From: Mobilicoccus caccae
Lineage (GTDB): Bacteria > Actinomycetota > Actinomycetes > Actinomycetales > Dermatophilaceae
Length of the DNA stretch: 64,000 nucleotides
Assembly: GCF_030161635.1 (NCBI RefSeq)
Contig: NZ_BSUO01000001.1
Coordinates: 310,001 to 374,000 of the forward strand
Reading direction: 5' to 3'
Shown here one piece after another: positions 56,089-64,000 of this stretch (position 1 is its first letter; each line of letters opens with the position of its first letter). The notes beneath the pieces were generated by a model. It searched no databases. It had not been told where the DNA came from and worked only from the letters and a program-made list of their open reading frames with translations. The position numbers were made by a program, and so were the translations under genes.

Positions 56089-57113
56089 TCAGTCTGTCGT
56101 GGTGTGGTCGACGACGTGGCAGATCGCGCGCAGTCGTCCGTGCGCGATGTCATCCATGGTGGCCGGGAGCTCCGCGAACGGGACAGGACCCGTCAGCAGG
56201 GCGTCGAAGGCAGGATCGGCCAGGCACCGCAGCGCGAGGGCCATGCGGTCGCCGAAGGTCCGACGCACCCGGCGGGCGTCGCTGACCATGCCGACCTGGC
56301 TCGAGCGGATCCGCAGACGCCGCGCGTGGAAGTCCAGGCCGAGCGGGACCTGCGGGTCGGACGTGCCGTACCAGGACATCTCGATGACCTCGCCCTCGTC
56401 GCCGAGGAGTTCGAGGGAGCGGGCGAGCCCGGCCTGGGTGGACGAGCAGTGGAACACCAGATCGCAGCCGCCGAGATCGCCCTGGTCGGTGCGCTCCGGA
56501 TCGACCCACGCCACCCCCAGACGCGCGGCGAGTTCGCCGACGGCCGGGTCGGGGTCCAGGAGGTGGAGCCGGTCGAGGGGAAGCTGCGCAGCAGGATGGC
56601 GACCGAGGCGCCGATCATGCCGCCCCCGACCACGGCGATGCGGTCACCGAGCCGCGGACCCGCGTCCCACAGGGCGTTGACCGCGGTCTCGACGGCGCCG
56701 GCGAGCACCGCGCGGTCGGTGGGGACCTCGTCGGGGATCGGGGTCAGGGCGCCCGTGTCGACGACGTACCGGTCGACGTGCGGGTAGAGGCAGAACACGC
56801 GACGTCCGAGGAGATCGGCGGGGTTCGAGCCCTGTCCGTCGTCGTCGGCGGCCGGTCCGACCGCCTCGACCTCACCGACCGACAGGTAGCCGTAACAGAC
56901 CTCGCCGGGGAGGTCGCCGCGCTGGAACGGGGCGCGCATGAGGTCGCGCACCGGCGCGGGTACCCGCCCCAGATGCACCAGGGACTCGGTGCCTCTGCTG
57001 ATCCCCGAACGCAGGGTGCGTACACGCGCCTGACCGGGACCGGGATCACCGACCGACTCCTCACGGAGCTCGCCCCGGCCGCCGGGAAGGGTCCAATAGG
57101 ATCGGCTCCACAT
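56089..57113 (-). CDS. Zinc-type alcohol dehydrogenase superfamily protein (frameshift)
   Basis: About 341 residues from ATG 57113 after one added base at G run 56579-56582 (junction [14 protein letters not shown]). The MDR fold begins [20 protein letters not shown], includes [13 protein letters not shown] and the nucleotide-binding [15 protein letters not shown]. The GHE zinc motif of classical alcohol dehydrogenases is not seen; this is the subgroup that accompanies PTPS-like proteins. Its start codon overlaps the start of the divergent CDP-alcohol phosphatidyltransferase gene. Confidence 0.82.
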
Positions 57114-57984
57114 GAAACGGATTCTCGCCGGTCGCTGGCGGCCCCGCGAGTTCGCGCCCCTGACGGCCGCGATCGCGGTGGCCGGGGCCGGTGTGGCCGG
57201 TCCGGGCCGTCGGGTGCTCGGTGCCGTGGTGGGCGCGGTGGTGCCGTCAATCGTGGCTCTCTCGGTGAGTCGCCGTGCAGCGCCCGGGAGTTCACCCGCC
57301 GATGCCATCACGTTCGTGCGGGCCGGGCTCGCCGGATGTGCGTGCGCGGCCGCGCTGGCGCCCCCCACCGCGAGCGAGGGGCTGCGGACCTGGGCCGTCG
57401 CGGGTTTCGCGATCCCGGCGCTGGCCCTGGACGCGGTCGACGGCCCGGTGGCGCGGGCGACCGGCACCGATAGCCCGGCCGGTGCCCGCCTCGACATGCA
57501 GACCGACGCCGCCGCCCTGTTCATGCTCTCGACCGTCGCGACGCGCGTCGTCACCCCGTGGGCCGCGGGCATCGGGGCCGCGCGGTACGTGTTCGTGGCC
57601 GGATCTCTCCTCCGCCCGGCCTGGGCGGGGGAGTTGCCGCCGAGCAGGCGGCGCAGGGCTGTCGCCGGTCTGCAGGGCGTGGTCCTGTCCGTGGCACTGG
57701 CGCCCGTGGTGCCCCTGCCGATCGCGCGCGGCCTCGTCATCGGAGGTGCGATCGCCCTCGCCGGGTCGTTCGGGCGCGACATCTGGCTCCTGGAGCGTCG
57801 CGTGGCTCGGCAGGCAGGGTCGACGCGGGGCGGGTGGGCCGAGCGGGGCGAGTGGGCCGCATGGCTCCGCCGGCATCGCGACGACGACTCCTCTCGCGCC
57901 GCAACCGCCGGTGAGAGGCGGCGGTCTCGGCGAGAGGGGCGGGTCGTCTCGGAGCGACGAACGACTGTCGGTGTCGTCGCCTAG
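57112..57984 (+). CDS. CDP-alcohol phosphatidyltransferase
   Basis: 290 residues from ATG 57112 (a later start is possible because this one overlaps the divergent dehydrogenase start). The complete signature DG(x)2AR(x)8G(x)3D(x)3D is present across [18 protein letters not shown] and the following ARLDMQTD. Hydrophobic segments on both sides give about six membrane helices. The C-terminus is Arg-rich and overlaps REP-like sequence at 57890-57937. It would transfer a phosphatidyl or similar group from a CDP-activated donor to an alcohol. Confidence 0.87.
   Translation: MKRILAGRWRPREFAPLTAAIAVAGAGVAGPGRRVLGAVVGAVVPSIVALSVSRRAAPGSSPADAITFVRAGLAGCACAAALAPPTASEGLRTWAVAGFAIPALALDAVDGPVARATGTDSPAGARLDMQTDAAALFMLSTVATRVVTPWAAGIGAARYVFVAGSLLRPAWAGELPPSRRRRAVAGLQGVVLSVALAPVVPLPIARGLVIGGAIALAGSFGRDIWLLERRVARQAGSTRGGWAERGEWAAWLRRHRDDDSSRAATAGERRRSRREGRVVSERRTTVGVVA
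57890..57937. repeat. REP-like palindrome, copy 3 (inside a CDS end)
   Basis: CCTCTCGCGCCGCAACCGCC pairs imperfectly with GGCGGTCTCGGCGAGAGG. The right arm GGCGGTCTCGGCG is identical to that of the copy at 716-728. It overlaps the 3' end of the phosphatidyltransferase gene. Confidence 0.5.
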
Positions 57985-57993
57985 GCTGCGGCC

Positions 57994-58613
57994 GTGGTGT
58001 TCATCGCGTTCGAGGGCGGAGACGGGGCCGGCAAGTCCACGCAGGTGGCGAGGCTGGCGGCCCGGTTGCGTGAGCGTGGCCACGAGGTGGTGACCACGCG
58101 CGAGCCAGGTGGTACCGAGCTCGGTGCCGTCATCCGCGAGCAACTGCTGCACGGCGCGCAGGTGGGCCCCCGTGCCGAGGCGTTGCTCTTCGCGGCCGAC
58201 CGGGCCCACCACGTCGACACCCTCATCCGCCCGGCGCTGGAGCGTGGCGCCGTGGTCCTCACCGACCGGTACGTCGACTCCTCCGTCGCCTACCAGGGGG
58301 CCGGGCGTGATCTGGACGCCGCCGAGGTGGCCTCGCTGTCGGCCTGGGCCACCGGGGGCTGGTGCCCGACCTCACGGTGCTGCTCGACGTCAGCCCGCAG
58401 ACGGGGCGCAGACGGCGCAGCGGCCGAGCGGCGGACCGCATGGAGACCGAGGCCGAGGCGTTCCACGAGCGGGTGCGCCGCCACTTCCTCGACCTGGCGG
58501 AGGCTGCTCCCGAGCGTTACCTCGTGCTCGACGCGTCATCAGCGAAGGCCGATCTCGCGTCGCAGATCGCCGGGCGCGTGGAGGCCGTGCTCCCGGCGGG
58601 GGTGAGGCCGTGA
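57994..58613 (+). CDS. tmk: Thymidylate kinase (frameshift)
   Basis: About 206 residues from GTG 57994 after one added G at run 58354-58358 (junction [17 protein letters not shown]). P-loop [19 protein letters not shown] motif [13 protein letters not shown] and LID-like [17 protein letters not shown]. It phosphorylates dTMP for DNA synthesis. The stop overlaps the holB start (GTGA), the usual actinobacterial tmk-holB pair. Confidence 0.93.
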
Positions 58614-59752
58614 GCGTCTGGGACGACCTGGTCGGACAGAACCAGACGGTCACCACTCTCGACCGCGCGGTCCGCGACCCCGCCTCGATGACGCACGCCT
58701 GGTTGCTCACCGGGCCGCCCGGCTCGGGCCGGTCGACGGCGGCGCGGGCGTTCGCCGCGGCCCTCAACTGCCCCGATCACGGCTGCGGCACGTGCCGTGA
58801 GTGCACGACGAGCCTGGACGGCACCCACGCCGACGTCACGGTCGTCGCCACCGAGGGTCTCTCGATCCGCGTCGAGGACGCCCGCGAGTTGGTCGTCGAG
58901 GCGGCACACCGCCCCTCGGTCGGGCGGTACCGCGTCGTCATCGTCGAAGACGCCGACCGGCTCACCGAGCGCGCCGCGGACGCGCTGCTCAAGGCCCTCG
59001 AAGAGCCCTCCGAGCGCACCGTGTGGGTGCTGTGCGCGCCCTCCCACGAGGACGTCATCGTCACCATCCGCAGCCGCAGCCGCCACGTGCGCCTGCGTAC
59101 TCCGCCTGCCAAGGCCGTCGCCGACCTCCTCGTGCGGCGCGACGGCGTCGACCCGGCGATGGCGATGTACGCCGCCCGTGCCGCGCAGAGCCACATCGGC
59201 CTCGCCCGGCGACTCGCGCGCGACGACGACGCCCGGCGTAGGCGTCGCGAGGTCGTGCAGATGACCGGCCGCATCCGTTCGGTGCCCGACGCCATCGGAG
59301 CCGCCGCCGATCTCGCGGCGATCGCGACCGAGGAGTCCGGCGCCTCCTCCAGCGAACGGGACGCCGCCGAGCGGGCCCGGCTGCTGGAGACCCTCGGCGC
59401 CGACGCGGGCGCGCGCACCCAGCCGCCGCACGTGCGCGCGCAGATCGCCACGTTGGAGAAGGAGCAGAAGACGCGGGCCACCCGGTTCGCCCGCGACGTG
59501 GTCGACCGCGCCCTCATCGACCTGCTGTCGGTCTACCGAGACGCGCTCGTGGTGCGGTTCGGCGCCCGCGTCGAGCTCGTCAACGAGGACGCCCGCGCCG
59601 AGGTCGACGCGCTCGCCCGAGCCATGAGCGCCGACGACCTCCTGGCCGCGATGACGGCGATCGGCACGGCGCGCACCCGCATCGAGGCCAACGTCCCACT
59701 CCTGCTGGCGCTGGAGGCGATGGCGGTGTCGCTACGGCTGCAGCGTCGCTGA
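58610..59752 (+). CDS. holB: DNA polymerase III delta' subunit
   Basis: 380 residues from GTG 58610. The clamp-loader ATPase fold has the modified Walker A LLTGPPGSGRSTAARAF, where Arg replaces Lys as expected for delta', a zinc-finger CPDHGCGTCREC, and VVIVEDADRLTERAADALLK with an altered sensor box, then LEEPSERTVWVLCAPS and the SRC-like TIRSRSRHVRL. It loads the beta clamp with gamma/tau and delta. M. tuberculosis Rv3644c is the positional match. Confidence 0.93.
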   Translation: MSVWDDLVGQNQTVTTLDRAVRDPASMTHAWLLTGPPGSGRSTAARAFAAALNCPDHGCGTCRECTTSLDGTHADVTVVATEGLSIRVEDARELVVEAAHRPSVGRYRVVIVEDADRLTERAADALLKALEEPSERTVWVLCAPSHEDVIVTIRSRSRHVRLRTPPAKAVADLLVRRDGVDPAMAMYAARAAQSHIGLARRLARDDDARRRRREVVQMTGRIRSVPDAIGAAADLAAIATEESGASSSERDAAERARLLETLGADAGARTQPPHVRAQIATLEKEQKTRATRFARDVVDRALIDLLSVYRDALVVRFGARVELVNEDARAEVDALARAMSADDLLAAMTAIGTARTRIEANVPLLLALEAMAVSLRLQRR

Positions 59753-59873
59753 GTCTCGTCCTGAATACGGGCGCGCGCGCCGGGAGCGACCGCCCGGTCG
59801 CGCAGGTACGGTGAGTGCCGAGGCGCCGCATCGCGTGCGCGCACTGCATGGAGTCACACAGGAAGGGATCGAT

Positions 59874-61438
59874 GTGGGTCGTGTCCAGGCTGGGAGGCGT
59901 CGTTCCCGCACGGCCGTCGCGATGACGTTGGCGACGATGATCGTCGTCGGGGGCTGCTCCGTGCAGGCGCCCGCCGAGGGTGGCGCGAGCGGAACTGCGC
60001 CGGCCACGGCACCACCCGCCGGGCAGGAGGCTCTGTCGAAGTTCTACTCCCAGAAGTTGAGCTGGGAGGGCTGTGGCCCCGCCGGTGAGGCGAAGGCCGA
60101 GTGTGCCTGGGTCGAGGTGCCGGTGGACTACGACGAGCCCGACGGCGAGACCATCAAGTTGCGGGCACTCAAGGTGGCGGCGACGGGCAAGTCGCAGGGA
60201 TCCTTGCTGGTCAACCCCGGTGGCCCCGGTGGTTCCGCCGTGGAGTACGCCCGGGCGGCCGACCTGGTGGTCTCCCCGTCCATCCGCCGGAGCTTCGACG
60301 TCATCGGTCTCGACCCGCGTGGGGTGGGGGAGTCGAACCCGATCGAGTGCTTCGGGGAGGAGCGGATGGACGAGATGCTCTCCCTCGATCCCACGCCGGA
60401 CGATCAGCAGGAGGCCGACAAGGCCCGCACGGTCGCGCGGGAGTTCGGCCAGGCCTGCCAGCAGAAGCACCCCGATCTGTTGCCGCACCTGTCGACGGTC
60501 GAGGCGGCCAAGGACATGGACGTCATGCGGGGGGCGCTCGGCGAGGAGAAGCTGACCTACCTCGGCAAGTCCTACGGCACGTTCCTCGGCGCCACGTACG
60601 CCGAGCTGTTCCCGCAGCGTGCGGGGCGGTTGGTGCTCGACGGGGCGATCGCGCCGGAGCTGTCCAACGACGAACTCAACCTGGGTCAGGCCGTCGGGTT
60701 CGAGACCGCGACGCGGGCCTACGTGCAGGCGTGCGTGTCCGAGGGGACTGCCCGCTGGGCAAGGACGTCGACAAGGGCATGCAGCAGATGCGGGATCTGC
60801 TCGAGAGCATCGACAAGAAGCCGCTGCCGGTGACCGACGACGCCCGCGTCACCGAACTCACCGAGGGGTGGGCGGGCACCGGATTCGCGCGGGCCATGTA
60901 CGACCAGAGCTCTTGGGACGGACTCACCGACGCGGTACGGGCGGCGCAGAAGGGTGACGGGTCGCAGTTGTTCCAGCTGGCCCGCGAGTACGCCGACCGC
61001 GACGAGTCGGGCAACTATCACGGCAACATCATGCAGGTGATCTCGGCGGTCAACTGCCTGGATCGGCCGGCCGAGAAGCCGAGCGAGGCCGAGCTGAAGG
61101 CGCGGCTGGAGAAGTTCGAGAAGGCCTCGCCCACGTGGGGTGAGTCGATGGCCCAGTCCGGTGTGACGTGCGAGGAGTGGCCGGTCAGGTCCGACAGCAA
61201 ACCGGCCGAGATCCAGGCTCCGGGCAGTGGACCGATCGTCGTCATCGGCACGACCCGCGACCCGGCGACGCCGTACGAGTGGGCGCAGAAGCTCGCCGGT
61301 CAGTTGGAGGACGGACGCCTCATCACCTTCGACGGCGACGGACACACCGCCTACATGCGCAGCAACGACTGCGTCGACAAGGCCGTCGACACCTTCTTCT
61401 CCAAGGGCGAGGCGCCCAAGGACGGACTCTCGTGCTGA
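59874..61438 (+). CDS. Secreted alpha/beta-hydrolase lipoprotein, tripeptidyl-aminopeptidase type (frameshift)
   Basis: About 521 residues from GTG 59874 (AGGAAGGG upstream) after one added G at run 60743-60746 (junction VSEGDCPLGKDVD). The lipobox VVGGC places the lipidated Cys at 28. The N-terminal fold has NPGGPGGSAVEYA (oxyanion loop), LDPRGVGES and the nucleophile elbow LGKSYGTFLGATYAE. The C-terminal TAP-like domain has GTTRDPATPYEWAQ (Asp) and DGDGHTAYM (His). The SlpD/SlpE-like family cleaves tripeptides from exported proteins. Confidence 0.92.
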
Positions 61439-61571
61439 GGCGCCGCTGACACCCCCGTCGCCGGTGGGCGCGACAGGTGGGATCGATGCGCGTACCGCCG
61501 CAGGTGGGCGCGGGTTTTTGGCAGGCGCAGGGGCTTTGCTATCCTCGGTGAGTCCCGCTGCGCGGGGCGAC

Positions 61572-61645
61572 GCCGCTTTAGCTCAGTCGGCCAGAGCGAT
61601 TCACTCGTAATGAATAGGTCGTCGGTTCGATTCCGACAAGCGGCT
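61572..61645 (+). tRNA. tRNA-Thr (anticodon CGT)
   Basis: 74 nt. Acceptor stem GCCGCTT pairs with AAGCGGC, D stem GCTC/GAGC, anticodon stem ATTCA/TGAAT around loop CTCGTAA (anticodon CGT), variable AGGTC, and T arm GTCGG-TTCGATT-CCGAC. CCA is not encoded. Its 3' half is duplicated at 63426-63471, marking it as the attachment site of an integrated element. Confidence 0.96.
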
Positions 61646-61649
61646 CAGA
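61604..61649. repeat. Attachment-site repeat (attL) inside tRNA-Thr
   Basis: 46 bp that start in the anticodon loop and run four bases past the tRNA. They recur at 63426-63471 with two mismatches. Confidence 0.8.
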
Positions 61650-61651
61650 TG

Positions 61652-61685
61652 ACGCCTCCGATCTCCGGTCGGGGGCGTTTCTGCT
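61652..61685 (+). terminator. Terminator after tRNA-Thr
   Basis: An 11-bp stem with G-U pairs (61652-61662 with 61668-61678) followed by TTCTGCT, just downstream of the tRNA. Confidence 0.65.
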
Positions 61686-61882
61686 GCTCAGGAGGTTGTC
61701 GCGGTGTGCAGGGGAGGTTGCAGCTAGCCCCGACCCCAAGCCGCTGCGGGAGGCCGACATTGGCTTGGTGGACGCATCCTGGCCGTATGTGTGCGGACTG
61801 TCCCTCCATCTTCGTCCGGGCCGGGTACCGAGGATGGAGGTCGGCTGTGCCGAGGATTCCCCGACCGCGACGGCCATGGTTG

Positions 61883-62036
61883 TCATGCCTGTCCGCCGAT
61901 GCGATCCAGGGCGGCGACGGTGTCGAGCTCGTCGTCGTACAGGTGGGCGTAGGTGCGTGGGGTCGTCGTGATCGACTCGTGCCCCATCGCCTTCTGAATC
62001 CACCGGCCGTGCACGTGCTCAGAGTGGATCCCCCCG
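61883..62036 (-). pseudogene. Tyrosine integrase C-terminal remnant
   Basis: About 50 codons ending at TGA 61883-61885 read HGRWIQKAMGHESITTTPRT and then YAHLYDDELDTVAALDRIGG. This is the C-terminal part of a phage-type tyrosine recombinase: the box MGHESITTT with the conserved His, then the TYAHL region where the catalytic Tyr lies. The rest of the integrase is missing. It lies directly inside the repeat at tRNA-Thr, where integrase genes of tRNA-targeting elements normally sit, so it dates the insertion as old and decayed. Confidence 0.85.
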
Positions 62037-62507
62037 AAGAAGGGGCGATGATGACTCGGTGGCCGCAGAGTCCGCTGCGGCAGCGGCCCCCTTAGAGAAC
62101 TTCAACTTGACTCTGCCATTCAGCCTGGCCTCCTTGAGGGATTGGCGAACGGCTTTCGCGACCTGCGCGGCCTCCTTGCCTGCCCCGTCGATTCCCACGA
62201 TGAGCCGGTTCCGTGCAGGGTCCGTCTGAACTACAGAGACGAACGCGTCACCTGTGCGGAAGCCGTCCGCCCGTCCCGTAACGATACCGTAGGATTGTGT
62301 CAGTTCGGCGCTCTGCCGCGGAACTGCGGCAACTTCCTTCTCGCTTCCTGGAGTAATGTCCTCCATAGTTTTCTGCAAATCATCTGCGATGATTTCGTCG
62401 GCGGGCGGATCATTCGTAGGGTCGCTTGTTGATGCGTAAACAATTGCCGGGGGCATGGCGAGAATCAATGCCGAGGCGGCGATGACGATCGGGCGAATTC
62501 GTCTCAT
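62019..62507 (-). CDS. Hypothetical exported protein in integrated-element remnant
   Basis: 162 residues from ATG 62507, which overlaps the stop of the lipoprotein gene (ATGA). The signal peptide (RRIRPIVIAASALILAMPPA, cleavage likely near residue 25) is followed by an acidic region and a small alpha/beta domain with VVQTDPARNRLIVGIDG and VAKAVRQSLKEARLNGRVKL. No family is recognised. Codon use is far less GC-biased than in flanking genes. Its 3' end runs into the integrase remnant, so the C-terminus (about the last 15 residues) may be non-native. Confidence 0.7.
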   Translation of the reverse strand: MRRIRPIVIAASALILAMPPAIVYASTSDPTNDPPADEIIADDLQKTMEDITPGSEKEVAAVPRQSAELTQSYGIVTGRADGFRTGDAFVSVVQTDPARNRLIVGIDGAGKEAAQVAKAVRQSLKEARLNGRVKLKFSKGAAAAADSAATESSSPLLRGDPL

Positions 62508-62986
62508 GACGGTCTCTCTGTGAGGTGTGCAGAAGTGACGGTGTTCGTGGAATCTACGCCCACGACGAGCAGCTGTTGTTTAGGGTTGCCTGATGTGATC
62601 GTGAATGTTGTTCGCGTGCCATTCGCGTCGGTTTGAATCCCGTCCACTGCAACAAGCTCACGGGGTGGGGTCACTCTCTCCGTGAGAGCTAACGACTGGA
62701 ACGTCTCGATGCACGAATTTGCCTCGTCAGGGCAGGCGGCCTCCTGTACCCCGAGAACGGCCCAGTAGGCGAAATGAGCCGCCATCGCCACCCGCGGGGA
62801 CACGTCGCTCGGGAGGTCCGTGGGGAGTGTGGGCGGTGGCGGCTCGATGGGGCCCGCTTGGCCGACGGGTGGAATCGTCGAACGAGCCGGTTCGAGAGAA
62901 GGGTTCGATTGCGTGCAGCTTGCAAGGGCCAATGCGCCGACCACCGTCAGGCTTCGACCGAGCAGGCGGACCCTAGTGGCAATCAT
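62504..62986 (-). CDS. Hypothetical lipoprotein in integrated-element remnant
   Basis: 160 residues from ATG 62986 (GAAGG at -8; GTG 63004 is also in frame). The lipobox is ALASC at about residue 24. A Pro-rich linker (PPVGQAGPIEPPPPTLPT) precedes a small domain AHFAYWAVLGVQEAACPDEA and ending VVGVDSTNTVTSAHLTERPS. Two further Cys in that domain (CPDEANSC) may form a disulfide. A -10 element TATAAT lies at 63029-63034 on this strand. No family is recognised. Confidence 0.7.
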   Translation of the reverse strand: MIATRVRLLGRSLTVVGALALASCTQSNPSLEPARSTIPPVGQAGPIEPPPPTLPTDLPSDVSPRVAMAAHFAYWAVLGVQEAACPDEANSCIETFQSLALTERVTPPRELVAVDGIQTDANGTRTTFTITSGNPKQQLLVVGVDSTNTVTSAHLTERPS

Positions 62987-63028
62987 AGAGATGCCTTCGC
63001 GCACAAGCGGTGACTGGGCTCATCCCCA

Positions 63029-63034
63029 ATTATA
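63029..63034 (-). promoter_or_regulatory. -10 element of the lipoprotein operon
   Basis: A perfect TATAAT on the minus strand, about 43 bp before the lipoprotein start. It is unusual in this GC-rich window. No canonical TTGACA is present at 17 bp, so the -35 is weak. Confidence 0.5.
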
Positions 63035-63425
63035 GGGGTATCTCGACACAGTGTGGGTAGGGGTGCCACCAATTCGCATTCAGACCGTTATCGACCCGTC
63101 ATCTTGGCCCTGTTGGATCGCCTTCTGCATGAGCTGGCCATGGGGCGACGATCTCCTCGTCTGACGTATCGACTCGTGTTGGCCCCCTGAGCTCACCGTG
63201 GCAATCGACGAGGGCCCCCAGGGGAGGGCAGGTGTGCACGCCAGCGCGCTCACGGCGGTGCTGGAGGCCACGGCCGCGCGCGAGACGCCCACCCGGGGAA
63301 CTCGGAACACCGCGTCATCGCCTTGGCGACCAGGTTGCCAGACCGGTCGCTGGCCGCGGCGCCATGTTCGTACGGCTGCTACGGGGGAGGCGGACTGTGG
63401 TGGGTGCAGATTGCTTCCGACAACC

Positions 63426-63471
63426 CTCGTAATGAATGGGTCGTCGGTTCGATTTCGACAAGCGGCTCAGA
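63426..63471. repeat. Attachment-site repeat (attR), 3' tRNA-Thr fragment
   Basis: 46 bp matching 61604-61649 at 44 positions, i.e. the 3' part of tRNA-Thr without its 5' half. This is the displaced original 3' end expected after integration into the tRNA gene. Confidence 0.82.
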
Positions 63472-63475
63472 GCAG

Positions 63476-63503
63476 GCCCCCGGTCACCGACCGGGGGCTT
63501 TCT
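63476..63503 (+). terminator. Terminator after the att repeat
   Basis: A 9-bp stem (63476-63484 with 63490-63498, arm GCCCCCGGT) followed by TTTCT. It is probably the original terminator of the tRNA-Thr transcript before the insertion. Confidence 0.75.
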
Positions 63504-63858
63504 GTTCGAGTCGATCATCCTCGCCGTGGCCCTGCGCGTGGATGTGGTGGCCCTGGGGGCACGCGGAACCCGGCCTTGCCCGAGAGGTAACGCAAGTATC
63601 GACGTACTCGCGGCACCCGACCGTCGTCGACATCTGGTATCGCTGCAGGTCAACCGGTTGTCGCCCCGAAAGGCGCTCCGGTCACACCGTCGAAACTGCG
63701 CTACGTCCGAGGTGCTGTGGCTGAGGGGGCTCGTGGCAGGGCGAGCGCCGCACCGCTCTGCCGAGCCGGCGGGAGGCGGCTCGGGCTCCACGCGGCACTG
63801 ATCGACCCTCGGGCTTCGGGTCCCTGATGTGCCGAGGATGCTGTGGATTCTGTCCGAA

Positions 63859-64000
63859 TCAGGCGGATCCGGCGAGGGCTGCGTCGACGGCGGCGAGTGC
63901 GTGGATCCGTGAGGTGGGGAACAGGGGAACGTCGACCTCTGGGGTGTGGTCCGGGTCGAGGAGCAGTTCGATCTCGGTGCAGCCGAGGATGATCCCTTGG
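63859..64000 (-). CDS. Aspartate/glutamate racemase family protein (C-terminal end only)
   Basis: The last 46 codons before TGA 63859-63861 read GIILGCTEIELLLDPDHTPE and PLFPTSRIHALAAVDAALAG. The GCTE motif carries the second catalytic Cys of Asp/Glu racemases, and the (F)xT(S)RIHAxAAVxxAL tail is typical of aspartate racemase-type proteins. The rest lies beyond the window. Substrate not assigned. Confidence 0.82.
   Translation of the reverse strand, partial: QGIILGCTEIELLLDPDHTPEVDVPLFPTSRIHALAAVDAALAGSA

Larger units (their letters stand above)
62987..63858. other. Region without genes: element right end, att repeat, terminator
   Basis: Holds the lipoprotein promoter (63029-63034), unassigned sequence from about 63080 to 63420, the tRNA-like repeat 63426-63471 and a terminator at 63476-63503. 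A reading frame at 63436-63801 crosses the repeat and the terminator and has no recognisable product, so I do not annotate it. Confidence 0.6.

Noticed and set aside
63436-63801. 121-codon frame beyond the element
   Set aside because: Starts inside the tRNA-derived repeat and crosses a terminator; composition unlike real proteins.

Overview
The window is high-GC DNA from an actinobacterium, most likely of the order Micrococcales (an Intrasporangiaceae/Dermatophilaceae-like organism; the genus cannot be fixed from sequence alone). Gene order broadly follows the Mycobacterium tuberculosis block Rv3679 to Rv3644c: an ArsA ATPase, DUF4177, RidA, a metallo-beta-lactamase protein, Crp, Nth, a CoA-type NUDIX protein, the periplasmic protease MarP, a holin-like membrane protein, Acs, the 6C small RNA, Ssd, the Tad pilus genes, the DEAH helicase, TopA, thymidylate kinase and the DNA polymerase III delta' subunit.

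Layout. 1-7.4 kb: ArsA to MarP and the holin-like protein. 7.6-16.6 kb: metabolism, with a GDPD, a eukaryotic-type tandem phosphofructokinase, a degenerate alpha/beta hydrolase, an enoyl-CoA hydratase, SppA and acetyl-CoA synthetase. 16.9-21.1 kb: an unrecognised overlapping two-gene unit, then two divergent paralogous secreted subtilases. 21.3-27.5 kb: two SSS-type symporters, each with a small membrane partner, and a LytS/LytTR two-component pair. 27.6-33.6 kb: a Fic-like protein, the 6C sRNA and the Ssd/TadABC/Flp/TadE cluster. 33.6-41.2 kb: a MinD-like ATPase, the helicase, a STAS protein, a SigB/SigF-type sigma factor, a substrate-binding lipoprotein and a methyltransferase. 41.4-46.9 kb: topA, then a zinc-starvation locus with cysteine-free ribosomal proteins bL36, uS14, bL33, bL28, bL31B and bL32, a CobW-like protein and a Fur/Zur-type box. 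46.9-52.2 kb: a lipid-kinase/HAD-phosphatase fusion, a nucleoside phosphorylase, an OmpR-type two-component system and a YjfB-like protein. 52.3-58 kb: a compact set resembling a pathway (RibD-like reductase, flippase, methyltransferase, glycosyltransferase, pterin-synthase-like protein, dehydrogenase, CDP-alcohol phosphatidyltransferase). 58-61.4 kb: tmk, holB and a secreted peptidase. 61.5-63.5 kb: tRNA-Thr(CGT) carrying a small integrated-element remnant bounded by 46-bp direct repeats. The right edge holds the end of an Asp/Glu racemase-family gene.

Sequence quality matters when reading this window. Fourteen otherwise normal genes are split at fifteen places, and at every one the frame is restored by adding G/C to a run of four or five G or C (one base at fourteen places, two at one). 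This looks like systematic homopolymer under-calling, not real gene decay, so these genes are annotated as single CDSs spanning the break.
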